From the NCBI RefSeq assembly GCF_001043975.1, contig NZ_LABY01000178.1, positions 1 to 64,000 on the forward strand: a stretch of DNA of 64,000 bases. Direction: 5' to 3'. Under the pieces are notes generated by a model. That model made no database searches, was not told the DNA's origin, and saw only the letters and a program-made list of their open reading frames with translations. Both the position numbers and the translations under genes were made by a program. The stretch is from Methylobacterium variabile (GTDB lineage Bacteria; Pseudomonadota; Alphaproteobacteria; Rhizobiales; Beijerinckiaceae). Shown here in pieces: positions 39,143 to 47,818 of this stretch. Position 1 is the stretch's first letter; every line of letters starts with the position of its first letter.

Positions 39143-39937
39143 TTACTGAACCAGGCGCGGCCCGCCGGTCTGCACCTTCTCGTTCTCGCCCAGGATGCCG
39201 AGGCGGCGGGCCACCTCGGTGTAGGCCTCGATCAGGCCGCCGAGATCCTTGCGGAAGCGGTCCTTGTCGAGCTTGTCCTGGCTCTTGATGTCCCACAGAC
39301 GGCAGGAATCCGGGGAGATCTCGTCGGCGACGACGATGCGCATCATGTCGCCTTCCCAGAGCCGGCCGGTCTCCATCTTGAAGTCGACGAGGCGGATGCC
39401 GACGCCGAGGAAGAGGCCGGACAGGAAGTCGTTGACCCGGATGGCCAACGCCATGATGTCGTCGATCTCCTGCGGCGTCGCCCAGCCGAAGGCCGTGATG
39501 TGCTCCTCCGACACCATCGGGTCGTTGAGCTGGTCGTTCTTGTAGTAGAACTCGATGATCGAGCGCGGGAGCTGGGTGCCCTCCTCCAGGCCCAGCCGCG
39601 TTGCCAGCGAGCCCGCCGCCACGTTGCGCACCACCACCTCGAGGGGGATGATCTCGACCTCGCGGATCAGCTGCTCGCGCATGTTGAGCCGGCGGATGAA
39701 GTGCGTCGGCACGCCGATGTCGTTGAGGTGCTGGAACACGAACTCGGAGATCCGGTTGTTCAGCACGCCCTTGCCGTCGATCACCTCGTGCTTCTTGGCG
39801 TTGAAGGCGGTCGCGTCGTCCTTGAAATGCTGGATGAGCGTGCCGGGCTCGGGACCCTCATAGAGGACCTTCGCCTTGCCCTCGTAGATGCGACGGCGGC
39901 GATTCATAGGCGTGTACCGTGGTTTGAGGAAGTCCAT
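39143..39937 (-). CDS. purC: phosphoribosylaminoimidazole-succinocarboxamide synthase (SAICAR synthetase)
   Basis: A 264-residue enzyme that condenses CAIR with aspartate using ATP in purine synthesis. [16 protein letters not shown] is the ATP-binding start, and [27 protein letters not shown] and [13 protein letters not shown] are diagnostic. The ATG at 39937 has AGGAG 10 nt upstream; the ATG at 39907 ([11 protein letters not shown]) is the start used by many homologues and remains possible. No purS, purL or purQ genes are within the window. Confidence 0.94.
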   Translation of the reverse strand: MDFLKPRYTPMNRRRRIYEGKAKVLYEGPEPGTLIQHFKDDATAFNAKKHEVIDGKGVLNNRISEFVFQHLNDIGVPTHFIRRLNMREQLIREVEIIPLEVVVRNVAAGSLATRLGLEEGTQLPRSIIEFYYKNDQLNDPMVSEEHITAFGWATPQEIDDIMALAIRVNDFLSGLFLGVGIRLVDFKMETGRLWEGDMMRIVVADEISPDSCRLWDIKSQDKLDKDRFRKDLGGLIEAYTEVARRLGILGENEKVQTGGPRLVQ

Positions 39938-40292
39938 GGGGCCGAGGCTCCTGACGACGTGTGGGACCCGCGGCGCGGCGACCTCGAGGAGAAGGTCGGG
40001 CCGGGGGACGCGTCGATCCGGGGCGTCCCGGCGGCCGGTGGCAAATTAGCCGAACCGCGAAGGCAGCACAACGCGTTAGCCGGATCGCCCGGGGGGCACC
40101 CGGACGTCGCTGCGATGAATTGCGGTCGTTGGTCGCGCCGATATGCGCATGCCGTGGCCTCGATGCAAGCGTGGCGGGAGGGGGCGGCATGTCGCGGGCG
40201 CGGGGACTCCGCCTCGACGGCGCGGTCGAGCCTGACCTAAGCTCGCCCCTCGAGAGCCGCGCAACGAGTCAGCGGCCGGGCCGGGAGGGCGC
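39938..40292. other. divergent purC-aldolase intergenic region
   Basis: 355 bp with no gene, no clear repeat and no strong promoter match that I can see. The aldolase ribosome binding site GGGAGGG is just before 40293. Confidence 0.4.
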
Positions 40293-41078
40293 ATGATGGC
40301 GGAACGAGGTGGGGCGGTGGCCGCGCTGGCGGCGCGATTCCGTGAGGGCAAGCCGCTGATCACGGCCTGGTGCGGCATCCCGGAGCCCGCGGTCGCGGGG
40401 CTCCTCGCCGCCGAGGCGTTCGATACCGTGACGCTCGACATGCAGCACGGCGCCCACGACTTCGACAGCATCAGCCGCACCGTCGCCCTCGTCGCGGCCC
40501 GCGGCAAGCCGACCCTGGCGCGGGTGCCGGTCGGCGGGTTCTCGACGGTCTCGCGCCTGCTCGATGCCGGGATCTCCGGGATCATCGCCCCGATGGTCAA
40601 TACCGTGGAGGACGCGCGGCGTTTCGCAAGCCTCGCCAAGTACCCGCCGCTCGGAGAGCGCAGCTGGGGCCCGGGCCCGGCCCTGATGCTGTCGGGCCTC
40701 GCGCCCGAGACCTACCTGCGCGAGGCCAACGGCTTCTGCCAGACGCTCGCGATGATCGAGACCCGCGAGGCGCTCGCCGCCCTCGACGACATCCTGGCGG
40801 TGGACGGGATCGACGGCATCTTCATCGGCCCCTCCGACCTCTCGATCGCCCTCTCGGGCGGGGCCGGCCTCGACCCCGACGGCGCGGCGGTGCGCGACGC
40901 CCTCAAGCACGCCATGGCGCGCACCCGGGCGGCGGGCAAGCGCATCGGCATCTACTCCCTGTCGGGCCCGCGCACCCGCGAGCTGATCGCGGAGGGCTTC
41001 GACCTGATCGCGCTCTCCGGCGATTCCGCCCTGCTGCGGGCGGGTGCGCAAGCCGCGCTGAGGGAGGCGCGGGGCTAG
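40293..41078 (+). CDS. HpcH/HpaI-family class II aldolase
   Basis: A 261-residue (beta/alpha)8 aldolase, metal-dependent, cleaving hydroxy-keto acids to pyruvate plus an aldehyde. FDTVTLDMQHGAHD, ARVPVG, GISGIIAPMVNT, MIETREAL (metal-binding Glu) and GIFIGPSDLSIALS (metal-binding Asp) follow the HpaI layout. The physiological substrate (homoprotocatechuate pathway, KDR-type sugars or other) is not determined by context: neighbours are a convergent esterase and divergent purC. Confidence 0.87.
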   Translation: MMAERGGAVAALAARFREGKPLITAWCGIPEPAVAGLLAAEAFDTVTLDMQHGAHDFDSISRTVALVAARGKPTLARVPVGGFSTVSRLLDAGISGIIAPMVNTVEDARRFASLAKYPPLGERSWGPGPALMLSGLAPETYLREANGFCQTLAMIETREALAALDDILAVDGIDGIFIGPSDLSIALSGGAGLDPDGAAVRDALKHAMARTRAAGKRIGIYSLSGPRTRELIAEGFDLIALSGDSALLRAGAQAALREARG

Positions 41079-41752
41079 CGCTTCCGCGCCCGGGCGAAGC
41101 CGGCGGCGAGGAACTGCCCGGCATGGTGCAGGGCGCCGTCGTCGATGCCGTGGCCGATCCCGGCAGAGAGGTGCCACTCCGCCGGCACGTCCGCCGCCGC
41201 GAGCGCCTCGGCGGAGAGGAAGAGCGCGTCGACCGGGATCACCTCGTCCTGGTCGCCGTGGGCGAGGAGGACTGGCGGCACCGAACGGACCGCGGGCTTC
41301 AGGCTCTCGGGGCCCTTGCCCTCCTCCAGCACGAGCATGCCGGACAGGCCGACCACGGCCGCCACCGGTGTCGGGCGGCGCAGGCTCACGTGCAGCGCCA
41401 TCATGCAGCCCTGGCTGAATCCGACGAGGGCGAGCTGGTGGGGGCCGAGCCCGTGCGCCTCGAGCTCGGCGTCGAGGAACGCGTCCAGCGTCGGGCCGGC
41501 CCGGTTCACGCCGCGCCAGCGCTCGTGCGGGTCGCGGAAGGTGAGGGAGAACCACTGCCGGCCGAAGCCCTGGATGCAGGGCTCGGGGGCGTGCGGCGCC
41601 ACGAAGGCGGCGTCCGGCAGGAGCGGCTGCCACTCCTGGGCGAGGTCGATCAGGTCGTTGCCGTCGGCCCCGAAGCCGTGCAGCAGGACAACGAGCTGGC
41701 GCGGTGGCGCTCCCGAGCGGGGTCGCAGGCGCGGGCCGGTGAGGATCGGCAT
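41075..41752 (-). CDS. phospholipase/carboxylesterase family alpha/beta hydrolase
   Basis: A 225-residue cytosolic esterase (PF02230-type, YpfH/EstB-like). Start motif LVVLLHGFGADGNDLIDLA, nucleophile GFSQG, Asp in HGDQDEVIP and His in GIGHGID. The ATG at 41752 is preferred; an ATG at 41815 would extend it into the tandem-hairpin array. It lies 123 bp downstream of alkA on the same strand, with the array between them, and overlaps the aldolase end by 4 bp on the opposite strand. Confidence 0.83.
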   Translation of the reverse strand: MPILTGPRLRPRSGAPPRQLVVLLHGFGADGNDLIDLAQEWQPLLPDAAFVAPHAPEPCIQGFGRQWFSLTFRDPHERWRGVNRAGPTLDAFLDAELEAHGLGPHQLALVGFSQGCMMALHVSLRRPTPVAAVVGLSGMLVLEEGKGPESLKPAVRSVPPVLLAHGDQDEVIPVDALFLSAEALAAADVPAEWHLSAGIGHGIDDGALHHAGQFLAAGFARARKR

Positions 41753-41790
41753 CGGGTCGAACTCCGTTCGGTCGCGTCGTCGGGCGCAAG

Positions 41791-41906
41791 GGCCGCGCCA
41801 CCGCGCGGCCTCCATGATGGAAGAGCCGCGCCATCGCGCGGCTTCACGATGGGCGCGGCGCGCCGTCGCGCGCCTTTACGATGGGACAGGCGCGCCGTCG
41901 CGCGCC
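41791..41906. repeat. four tandem 33-bp hairpin repeats with covarying stems
   Basis: Hairpins at 41791-41810 (GGCCGCGC/GCGCGGCC), 41824-41843 (AGCCGCGC/GCGCGGCT), 41857-41874 and 41889-41906 (GGCGCGC/GCGCGCC). Each has a 4-nt loop (CACC, CATC or CGTC), with period 33, 33, 32. A conserved spacer ending ATGATGG or ACGATGG follows the first three. Stem bases change in pairs between units. The last unit encodes the C-terminus of AlkA (KARDGAPVPS). Confidence 0.85.
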
Positions 41907-42586
41907 TTGGCGATCCGGTAATAGGCCCACAGCACCTTGGCGGCGACCCCGCGCCAGGGCCGCCAGGCCTCGGCCCGCGCCGTCAGGGCGGCGGCGTTCG
42001 GGCGCGCGTCGAGCCCGTCGGCGAGGCGCGCCGCCTCCTGCAGGGCGAGGTCGCCGGCCGGAAAGGCGTCCGGATGGCCGAGGCAGAACAGCAGGTAGAC
42101 GTCGGCGGTCCAGGGCCCGATGCCGTGCACCGCCACCATCAGCCGGTGGGCCTCGTTCGCCGACAGGGCGTGCAGGGTGTCGAGGGGCAGGGCGCCGCCG
42201 ACGACGGCCCCGGCCGCCGCCCGCAGGGTGCGGATCTTCGGCGCCGACAGGCCGGCCTCGCGAAGCGCGGAGTCCGGGGCCGCCGCCAGGGCCTCGGCGG
42301 TGAGGTCGGGCAGGCGGGCGGTGAGCCGGCCCCAGATCGCCCCGGCGCTGGCGGTGGAGAGCTGCTGCGCCACCACGATGCCGGCGAGGCCCTGGAAGCC
42401 CGGCGGGCGCTTGCGCAGGGGCGGCACCGCGCCCTCCGCCACGAGGCGCGCCATGATCGGGTCCTGCGCCGTCAGCGCCGCCACGCCCTCGCGCAGCACC
42501 GCCTCAGAATCGAGCAAGAGGGAGGGCGGCCCGGTGACGCCGGCGGCCGGCGGGCTTATGGGCTTGGGGTTCCTCCGCGTCCGCAT
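41876..42586 (-). CDS. alkA: DNA-3-methyladenine glycosylase II (AlkA-type, HhH-GPD)
   Basis: A 236-residue base-excision repair enzyme removing alkylated purines. The helix-hairpin-helix VHGIGPWTADVYLLF and the catalytic Asp in FPAGDLALQ are both present. FQGLAGIVVAQQLST is the family's N-terminal core. It lacks the extra N-terminal beta domain of E. coli AlkA, as short forms do. The final residues come from a hairpin repeat unit. Its ATG (42586) is only 6 bp from the divergent gluQRS start; a later start at the Met in PIMARLVAEG is possible but would cut conserved sequence little. Confidence 0.88.
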   Translation of the reverse strand: MRTRRNPKPISPPAAGVTGPPSLLLDSEAVLREGVAALTAQDPIMARLVAEGAVPPLRKRPPGFQGLAGIVVAQQLSTASAGAIWGRLTARLPDLTAEALAAAPDSALREAGLSAPKIRTLRAAAGAVVGGALPLDTLHALSANEAHRLMVAVHGIGPWTADVYLLFCLGHPDAFPAGDLALQEAARLADGLDARPNAAALTARAEAWRPWRGVAAKVLWAYYRIAKARDGAPVPS

Positions 42587-42592
42587 CCCGCC

Positions 42593-43441
42593 GTGCCGTC
42601 TCCTCGCCTGCGTTTCGCCCCGAGCCCGAACGGGCGCCTGCATCTCGGCCACGCCTACTCGGCCCTCCTCAACGCGGCCGTCGCCCGGGCGATCCGGGGC
42701 GAGCTGCTGCTGCGCATCGAGGACATCGACCCCGTGCGCTGCCGGCCGGAGCTGACCGACGCGCTGGTCGCCGACCTCGCCTGGCTCGGGCTCGCCTTCC
42801 CGGAGCCGGTCTGGCGCCAGTCGGACCGGATGCCCGCCTACCGGGCCGTCCTCGACGACCTGCGGGCGCGGGGCCTCGTCTATCCCTGCACCTGCACGCG
42901 CCGGGAGATCCAGGCCGCCGCCACGGGCGCCCGCGACCCGGACGGCGCGCCGCTCTATCCGGGCACCTGCCGCGGCTCGGCGGCGACCGCCGCGGCCGTG
43001 GCGGCGGGCGCGCCCCATGCCTGGCGCCTCGACATGGCGCGGGCGCTGCAGTCCTGCCCGGGACCGCACGCCTACACGGCCTTCGCGCCGGGCGTCCCCG
43101 GCGCGACCCGCGCCGCCGACCCGGCCCGCTGGGGCGACGTGGTGCTGGGCCGCAAGGACGTGCCGACGAGCTACCACCTCGCCGCGGTGCTGGACGATGC
43201 CGCGCAAGGCATCACCCACGTGGTCCGCGGCCAGGACCTCGAGGCCGCGACCGACCTTCACGTCCTGCTCCAGCGCCTCCTCGGCCTGCCGACGCCGTGC
43301 TACCACCACCACGCGCTGATCCGCGACGCGGCGGGGGAGAAGCTCTCGAAGAGCCTGGGCTCCGAGGCGCTGGCGGCTTTGCGGGAGCGGGGCGTGAGCC
43401 CGGGGGAGGTGCGGCGGTGGCTCGGATTCACCGAGGCATGA
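42593..43441 (+). CDS. gluQRS: glutamyl-Q tRNA(Asp) synthetase
   Basis: A 282-residue paralogue of the GluRS catalytic core without an anticodon-binding domain. It attaches glutamate to queuosine in tRNA-Asp. Signature HLGH in RFAPSPNGRLHLGHAYSA, zinc-type Cys (YPCTCTRREI, YPGTCRG), and KLSKS in GEKLSKSLGS. The GTG at 42593 (VPSPRLRFAPSP) is the only sensible start, with no visible ribosome binding site, and it is 6 bp from the divergent alkA start. Confidence 0.9.
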   Translation: MPSPRLRFAPSPNGRLHLGHAYSALLNAAVARAIRGELLLRIEDIDPVRCRPELTDALVADLAWLGLAFPEPVWRQSDRMPAYRAVLDDLRARGLVYPCTCTRREIQAAATGARDPDGAPLYPGTCRGSAATAAAVAAGAPHAWRLDMARALQSCPGPHAYTAFAPGVPGATRAADPARWGDVVLGRKDVPTSYHLAAVLDDAAQGITHVVRGQDLEAATDLHVLLQRLLGLPTPCYHHHALIRDAAGEKLSKSLGSEALAALRERGVSPGEVRRWLGFTEA

Positions 43442-43514
43442 CGGCAAGGCGCGCCGTCCAAGAGGACCCGCGCCGGCTGGCCAGCGCGTCGTTCGCTTAA
43501 AGGTCTGCCCTGTC

Positions 43515-43559
43515 GCAGGTTCCTGTTACGGAGGCGTCAACCGCCTCTGCGAAACCTGC
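43515..43559. terminator. nested hairpin between gluQRS and ispB
   Basis: Outer arms GCAGGTT/AACCTGC enclose an inner stem GAGGCG/CGCCTC with a 5-nt loop. It ends 2 bp before the ispB stop and lies between convergent genes, so it may terminate both. Confidence 0.45.
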
Positions 43560-43561
43560 TT

Positions 43562-44590
43562 TCAGCGCGCCCGCGCGATGCAGAAATCCACCGCCTCGAG
43601 CAGCGCCTGCTTCATCGGCGCATTCGGGAACAGGGCGAGCGCATCCTTGGCCATGGCGCCGTAGTGCCGGGCGCGCTCGATCGTATCCTCGAGGGCGCGG
43701 TGGCGGCGCATGATCGCGATCGCCGCGTCGAGGTCGCGGGGCTCCTCGATCTCCTGGCGCTCCAGGGTGCGGCGCCAGAACGCCCGCTCCTCGTCGGTGC
43801 CGCGGCGGAACGACAGCACGACCGGCAGGGTGATCTTGCCCTCGCGGAAATCGTCGCCGACGTTCTTGCCGAGGTCGGCGCTGGTGCCGCCGTAATCGAG
43901 GGCGTCGTCGACGAGCTGGAACGCGATGCCGAGGTTCATGCCGTAGCTGCGGCAGGCGGCGATCTCGGATTTCGGCCGCTGGGCCAGGACCGGGCCGACC
44001 TCGCAGGCGGCGGCGAACAGCTCGGCGGTCTTCGCCCGGATCACCGCCAGGTACTCGTCCTCGCTGGTCTCGGTGCTGCGGGCGGCGGTGAGCTGCATCA
44101 CCTCGCCCTCGGCGATCACCGAGGCGGCCGACGACAGGATGTCGAGGGCGCGCAGCGAGCCGACCTCGACCATCATCTTGAAGGCCTGGCCGAGCAGGAA
44201 GTCGCCGACGAGGACGCTGGCCTCGTTGCCCCACTTGATCCGGGCCGCGACCTTGCCGCGACGCATGTCGCTCTCGTCGACGACGTCGTCGTGCAGGAGC
44301 GTCGCCGTGTGCATGAACTCGACGCTGGCGGCGAGCTTCACGTCGCCGTCGCCGGCCGCGTCGTAGCCCGACAGGGCCGCGGTGGCGAGCGTCAGGATCG
44401 GGCGCAGGCGCTTGCCGCCCGAGGAGATGAGGTGGTTGGCGACCTCCGGGATCATCGTGACGTCGGAGCCGGTGCGCGACAGGATCATCGCGTTGACACG
44501 CTCCATCCCGCCCGCCACGAGCGCCACCAGGGCGTCGAGGCTGGCCTCCGGGTCGGAGGGTTTGTCCTGGAGGGGAAGTACGACGCCCAC
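43562..44590 (-). CDS. ispB: polyprenyl (octaprenyl/decaprenyl-type) diphosphate synthase
   Basis: A 342-residue trans-prenyltransferase making the quinone side chain. First Asp-rich motif LLHDDVVDES, second FQLVDDALDYGG, plus GGKRLRPILTL. Chain length (C40 or C50) cannot be set from what I see, though alphaproteobacteria commonly make ubiquinone-10. It starts at a GTG preceded by GAGGAG. It is divergent from the DUF2007 gene. Confidence 0.92.
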   Translation of the reverse strand: MGVVLPLQDKPSDPEASLDALVALVAGGMERVNAMILSRTGSDVTMIPEVANHLISSGGKRLRPILTLATAALSGYDAAGDGDVKLAASVEFMHTATLLHDDVVDESDMRRGKVAARIKWGNEASVLVGDFLLGQAFKMMVEVGSLRALDILSSAASVIAEGEVMQLTAARSTETSEDEYLAVIRAKTAELFAAACEVGPVLAQRPKSEIAACRSYGMNLGIAFQLVDDALDYGGTSADLGKNVGDDFREGKITLPVVLSFRRGTDEERAFWRRTLERQEIEEPRDLDAAIAIMRRHRALEDTIERARHYGAMAKDALALFPNAPMKQALLEAVDFCIARAR

Positions 44591-44818
44591 GCCCGCGCGA
44601 TCTCCTCAGCGCCGCCCCGGATCGCGGGGCTCCTCGATCATCTCCCGCCCCCTTTGGCACGCAGGCGCCCCCGGCGGCAACACGCAAGCTGCCGCAAGGC
44701 CCTGCTGCAGTGCGGCGGTCTGGGGATGCGGCGCACCCGGCGGGCTTGTGTGGTATGGCCGCCGCGGTCCGGCGAACGACCGGCCAGGGACCCCCGGCGA
44801 GAGACCTTTGGCCACCCC

Positions 44819-45046
44819 ATGATCGAGTTGATCCGCACCAACGACATCGTCCTGATCGGCTTCGCGGAATCGCTCCTCGCGGGGGCCGGGATCCCGGTGC
44901 TGGTGGCCGATAACCACATCAGCGTGATGGAGGGGATGATCGGCGCCTTCCCGCGCCGGCTGCTGGTGCCGGAGGACCACGCCCGCCAGGCCCGGCGCCT
45001 CCTCACCGATGCGGGCCTGGCCCACGAGTTGCGTCACGAGGCGTGA
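44819..45046 (+). CDS. DUF2007 family small protein
   Basis: A 75-residue protein (MIELIRTNDIVLIGFAESLLAGAGIPVLVADNH...RRLLVPEDHARQARRLL), the standard DUF2007 (putative signal-transducing GlnB-like fold) layout. Role unknown. It lies 4 bp upstream of the TrmN6-like methyltransferase, in the same direction, so they are one transcript. Confidence 0.8.
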   Translation: MIELIRTNDIVLIGFAESLLAGAGIPVLVADNHISVMEGMIGAFPRRLLVPEDHARQARRLLTDAGLAHELRHEA

Positions 45047-45050
45047 GCCG

Positions 45051-45815
45051 ATGAGCCCGCCCGACGCCCGGTCCGTTCCCGATTCCTGGCTCGGCGGACG
45101 GCTCACCTTGCGCCAGCCGCCCCGCGGCGCCCACCGCGCCGGGACCGACGCGGTGCTGCTCGCGGCGAGCGCCGATGCGCGAGGCGGGGAGACCGTGTGC
45201 GATCTCGGCGCCGGCACCGGCGCGGTCGGTCTCGCGGTCGCCCTCGCCTGCCCCGAGGCGCGGGTGATGCTGGTCGAGCGCGACCCGGAGGCCGCGGCAT
45301 TGGGCCGCCTCAACGCGCAGGAGAACGGGCTCGCCGAGCGGGTCCGGGTGATCGAAGCCGACGTCACGGCGCCGGGGCGCGAGCGCCGCGCCGCCGGTCT
45401 CCTGCCGGATTCGGTCGACCTGCTGCTCACCAACCCGCCCTTCTTCGAGCCCGGCCGGCACCGCGCCTCGCCGGTGGCGACCCGGGCCGTGGCGCACGGC
45501 TTCCCCGAGCCCGGCGGGCTGGAAGCCTGGCTGCGCACCGCCGCCGACCTGCTGCGCCCCGGCGGCCGGATGGTGCTGATCCATCGGGCCGACGCTCTCC
45601 CCGCCTGCCTCGACGCGATGGCGGGCCGGTTCGGTGCGCTCACCGTCACGCCGGTCCAGCCGCGGGCGGAGGCGGCGGCGATCCGGGTGCTGGTGGCGGG
45701 CGTGCGCGGCAGCCGGGGCCCCTTCACCCTGGCGCCGGCCCTGGTGCTGCATGGGCCGGACGGGCGCTTCACGGCGGAGGTCGAGGCGATGCACCGGGGT
45801 GAGGCGCCCCGGTAG
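45051..45815 (+). CDS. TrmN6-like tRNA/protein N6-adenine methyltransferase
   Basis: A 254-residue class I methyltransferase. SAM motif VCDLGAGTGAVGLAVAL, acidic LVERD, and the catalytic NPPFF (for N6-adenine or glutamine methylation) in LLLTNPPFFEPG. This is the layout of TrmN6 (tRNA1-Val A37). The start at 45051 (MSPPDARSVPDSWLGGRLTLRQP) is 4 bp after the DUF2007 stop; a longer start at 45009 would overlap. Converges on dprA. Confidence 0.85.
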   Translation: MSPPDARSVPDSWLGGRLTLRQPPRGAHRAGTDAVLLAASADARGGETVCDLGAGTGAVGLAVALACPEARVMLVERDPEAAALGRLNAQENGLAERVRVIEADVTAPGRERRAAGLLPDSVDLLLTNPPFFEPGRHRASPVATRAVAHGFPEPGGLEAWLRTAADLLRPGGRMVLIHRADALPACLDAMAGRFGALTVTPVQPRAEAAAIRVLVAGVRGSRGPFTLAPALVLHGPDGRFTAEVEAMHRGEAPR

Positions 45816-45963
45816 TAGCTCGAAACGTCGGACGGGCGCGGGTTGGCTCTGACAGCCCTGCCGGGCGGGGGAGCGGACGTGCCGTATCGAGAACCGTCGG
45901 CGTGGGGCTGCGGTGCGGTTCCGCCGTCGTCATCTCTCAACCGACGAGGATCGCTCGGACGCC

Positions 45964-47163
45964 TCACCGCAGCGACACCGACCCGCCCGGGTGCCGCCAT
46001 ACCTTCCCATCGAGCTCCAGCTCCATCAGCAGCCCCTGGACCACCCGCGCCGACAATCCGGCCTGCCGCGCCAGGGCGTCGACCGGCACCGGCGACGGTC
46101 CGAGGAGTTCGAGCAGGATGATCCGGTCGTCCTGCGGCACCGGCCGCGGCGGCGCCGGTTCGAGGGAGCTTTCGAGGGGGCTCTGCGCCGGTTCGGCCGC
46201 CATGGCGGTGATCGGCTCGGCCGAGAAGTCGATCTCGTCCCAGTACAGGGCGGCCTCCGGCAGGTCCGCCGCCTCCTCGGCGCCCGTCGCCGGACCGGGC
46301 CGGTCGATCAGGGGTCCGAGTACCGCCATGACGTGCTCGGGGGCGGCGCACAGGGTGGCGCCGTCGCGGATCAGGTCGTTGGTGCCCTCGGCCCGGGGAT
46401 CGAGGGGCGAGCCCGGCACCGCGAAGACCTCGCGGCCCTGCTCCAGGGCGAAGCGGGCGGTGATGAGCGAGCCGGAGCGGCGCGCCGCCTCCACCACCAC
46501 GGTGCCCAGAGAGAGGCCGGAGATGATGCGGTTGCGGCGCGGGAAGTCGCGGCCCCGGGGCTCCCAGCCCATCGGCATCTCGGCGACGACGGCGCCGCCG
46601 GCCTCCAGGATGCGCGCGACCAGCTCCTCGTGCTCCGACGGGTAGATCCGGTCGTGCCCGCCGGCCAGCACCGCCACGGTGCCGCTCGCGAGCGCCGCCT
46701 TGTGGGCCCGGGCGTCGATGCCGCGGGCCAGGCCGGAGACGATCACCAGCCCCTCGGCACCGAGCGCGTGCGACAGGCGCTCGGTGAAGGTGAGGCCGGC
46801 GGCGGATGCGTTGCGCGAGCCGACGAGGGCGACGGCGGGGCGCTTCAGGCAGGCGGCGTCGCCGCGCACGGCCAGCAGCGGCGGCGCGTCGGCGGTGGCC
46901 TGGAGCGGCAGCGGGTAGTCGGGCTCGCCCATCGCCACGAACCGGGCGCCGAGGCGGGCGGCGGCCGCCAGCTCGCGCTCGGCCTCGGCCTTGGTCGTGA
47001 CCCGGATCGGCTTAGCCCGGGCCTTGGCGAGGCCCGGGAGCGCCTTCAGCGCCGCGCCGGCGCCGCCGAAGCGGTTCACCAGTCCCCGGAAGGTGCGCGG
47101 ACCGATGCCCTCCGAGCGGATCAGCCGGAGCCAGTCGAGGCGCTGCGCGTCGCTGAGGTGCAA
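45964..47163 (-). CDS. dprA: DNA-processing protein DprA
   Basis: A 399-residue protein that loads RecA on incoming single-stranded DNA during transformation and related uptake. Rossmann region LVGSRNASAAG, IVSGLARGIDARAHKAAL, GGHDRIYPSEH and FPRRNRIISGLS are diagnostic. The last about 60 residues are the DprA winged helix (DDRIILLELLGPSPVPVDALARQAGLS). It starts at TTG (47163), closely preceded by GAGAGGG. Downstream of plsY in the same direction, a conserved alphaproteobacterial order. Confidence 0.93.
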   Translation of the reverse strand: MHLSDAQRLDWLRLIRSEGIGPRTFRGLVNRFGGAGAALKALPGLAKARAKPIRVTTKAEAERELAAAARLGARFVAMGEPDYPLPLQATADAPPLLAVRGDAACLKRPAVALVGSRNASAAGLTFTERLSHALGAEGLVIVSGLARGIDARAHKAALASGTVAVLAGGHDRIYPSEHEELVARILEAGGAVVAEMPMGWEPRGRDFPRRNRIISGLSLGTVVVEAARRSGSLITARFALEQGREVFAVPGSPLDPRAEGTNDLIRDGATLCAAPEHVMAVLGPLIDRPGPATGAEEAADLPEAALYWDEIDFSAEPITAMAAEPAQSPLESSLEPAPPRPVPQDDRIILLELLGPSPVPVDALARQAGLSARVVQGLLMELELDGKVWRHPGGSVSLR

Positions 47164-47218
47164 GGCCCTCTCCCCCTTGAGGTCACGCGAACCTTGGGTG
47201 AGGGCCAGTGTAAGACCT

Positions 47219-47818
47219 TCAGCCCTTCTGTCCGATGCGCCCCTCGGTCCCCGCGGCGAGGCGGCGGATATTGGGCGCGTGCTTCCACCATAGCAGCAGG
47301 GCGAGCACGCAGAACAGCACGGCGAGGCGGCCCTGCCCGAAGGCCCACAGGGCGACGGGCGTCGCGGCGGAGGCCGCCAGCGCCGAGGCCGAGGAGTAGC
47401 GCAGCAGGAAGGCGAGGCCGAGCCACACCGCGGCGAAGACCAGCACCCCGAGGGGGAAGAGCCCGAGCAGCACGCCGATGAAGGTGGCGACGCCCTTGCC
47501 GCCCTTGAAGCCGAGCCAGACGGGGAAGAGATGGCCCAGGAACGCGCCGAGCCCCGCCGCCAGCGCCGCCTCCTGGCCGCCGAAGTGCGCGGCGATCAGG
47601 ACCGCGGCGGTGCCCTTCAGCGCATCGCCCAACAGCGTCGCCGCGGCGAGCCCCTTGCGGCCTGTGCGCAGCACGTTGGTGGCGCCGATATTGCCCGACC
47701 CGATTGCCCGCACGTCGCCGAGCCCGGCGACGCGCGTGAGGATCAGCCCAAAGGGAATCGCGCCGAGGAGGTAGCCGAGGGCGAGGCCCGCGGCGACGAG
47801 CGTCCAGTCCGGCGCCAT
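47219..47818 (-). CDS. plsY: acyl-phosphate:glycerol-3-phosphate acyltransferase
   Basis: A 199-residue integral membrane enzyme with about six helices, making lysophosphatidate from acyl-phosphate. Signature loops: [48 protein letters not shown], and [14 protein letters not shown] near the C-terminus. The ATG overlaps the pyrC-like stop by one base (TGATG), so it is translated as part of the pyr operon. Confidence 0.94.
   Translation of the reverse strand: MAPDWTLVAAGLALGYLLGAIPFGLILTRVAGLGDVRAIGSGNIGATNVLRTGRKGLAAATLLGDALKGTAAVLIAAHFGGQEAALAAGLGAFLGHLFPVWLGFKGGKGVATFIGVLLGLFPLGVLVFAAVWLGLAFLLRYSSASALAASAATPVALWAFGQGRLAVLFCVLALLLWWKHAPNIRRLAAGTEGRIGQKG

Noticed and set aside
41791-41906. 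Tandem repeats considered as a CRISPR array
   Set aside because: The repeated part is the hairpin plus a conserved short spacer; there are no unique spacers of about 30 bp and no cas genes.
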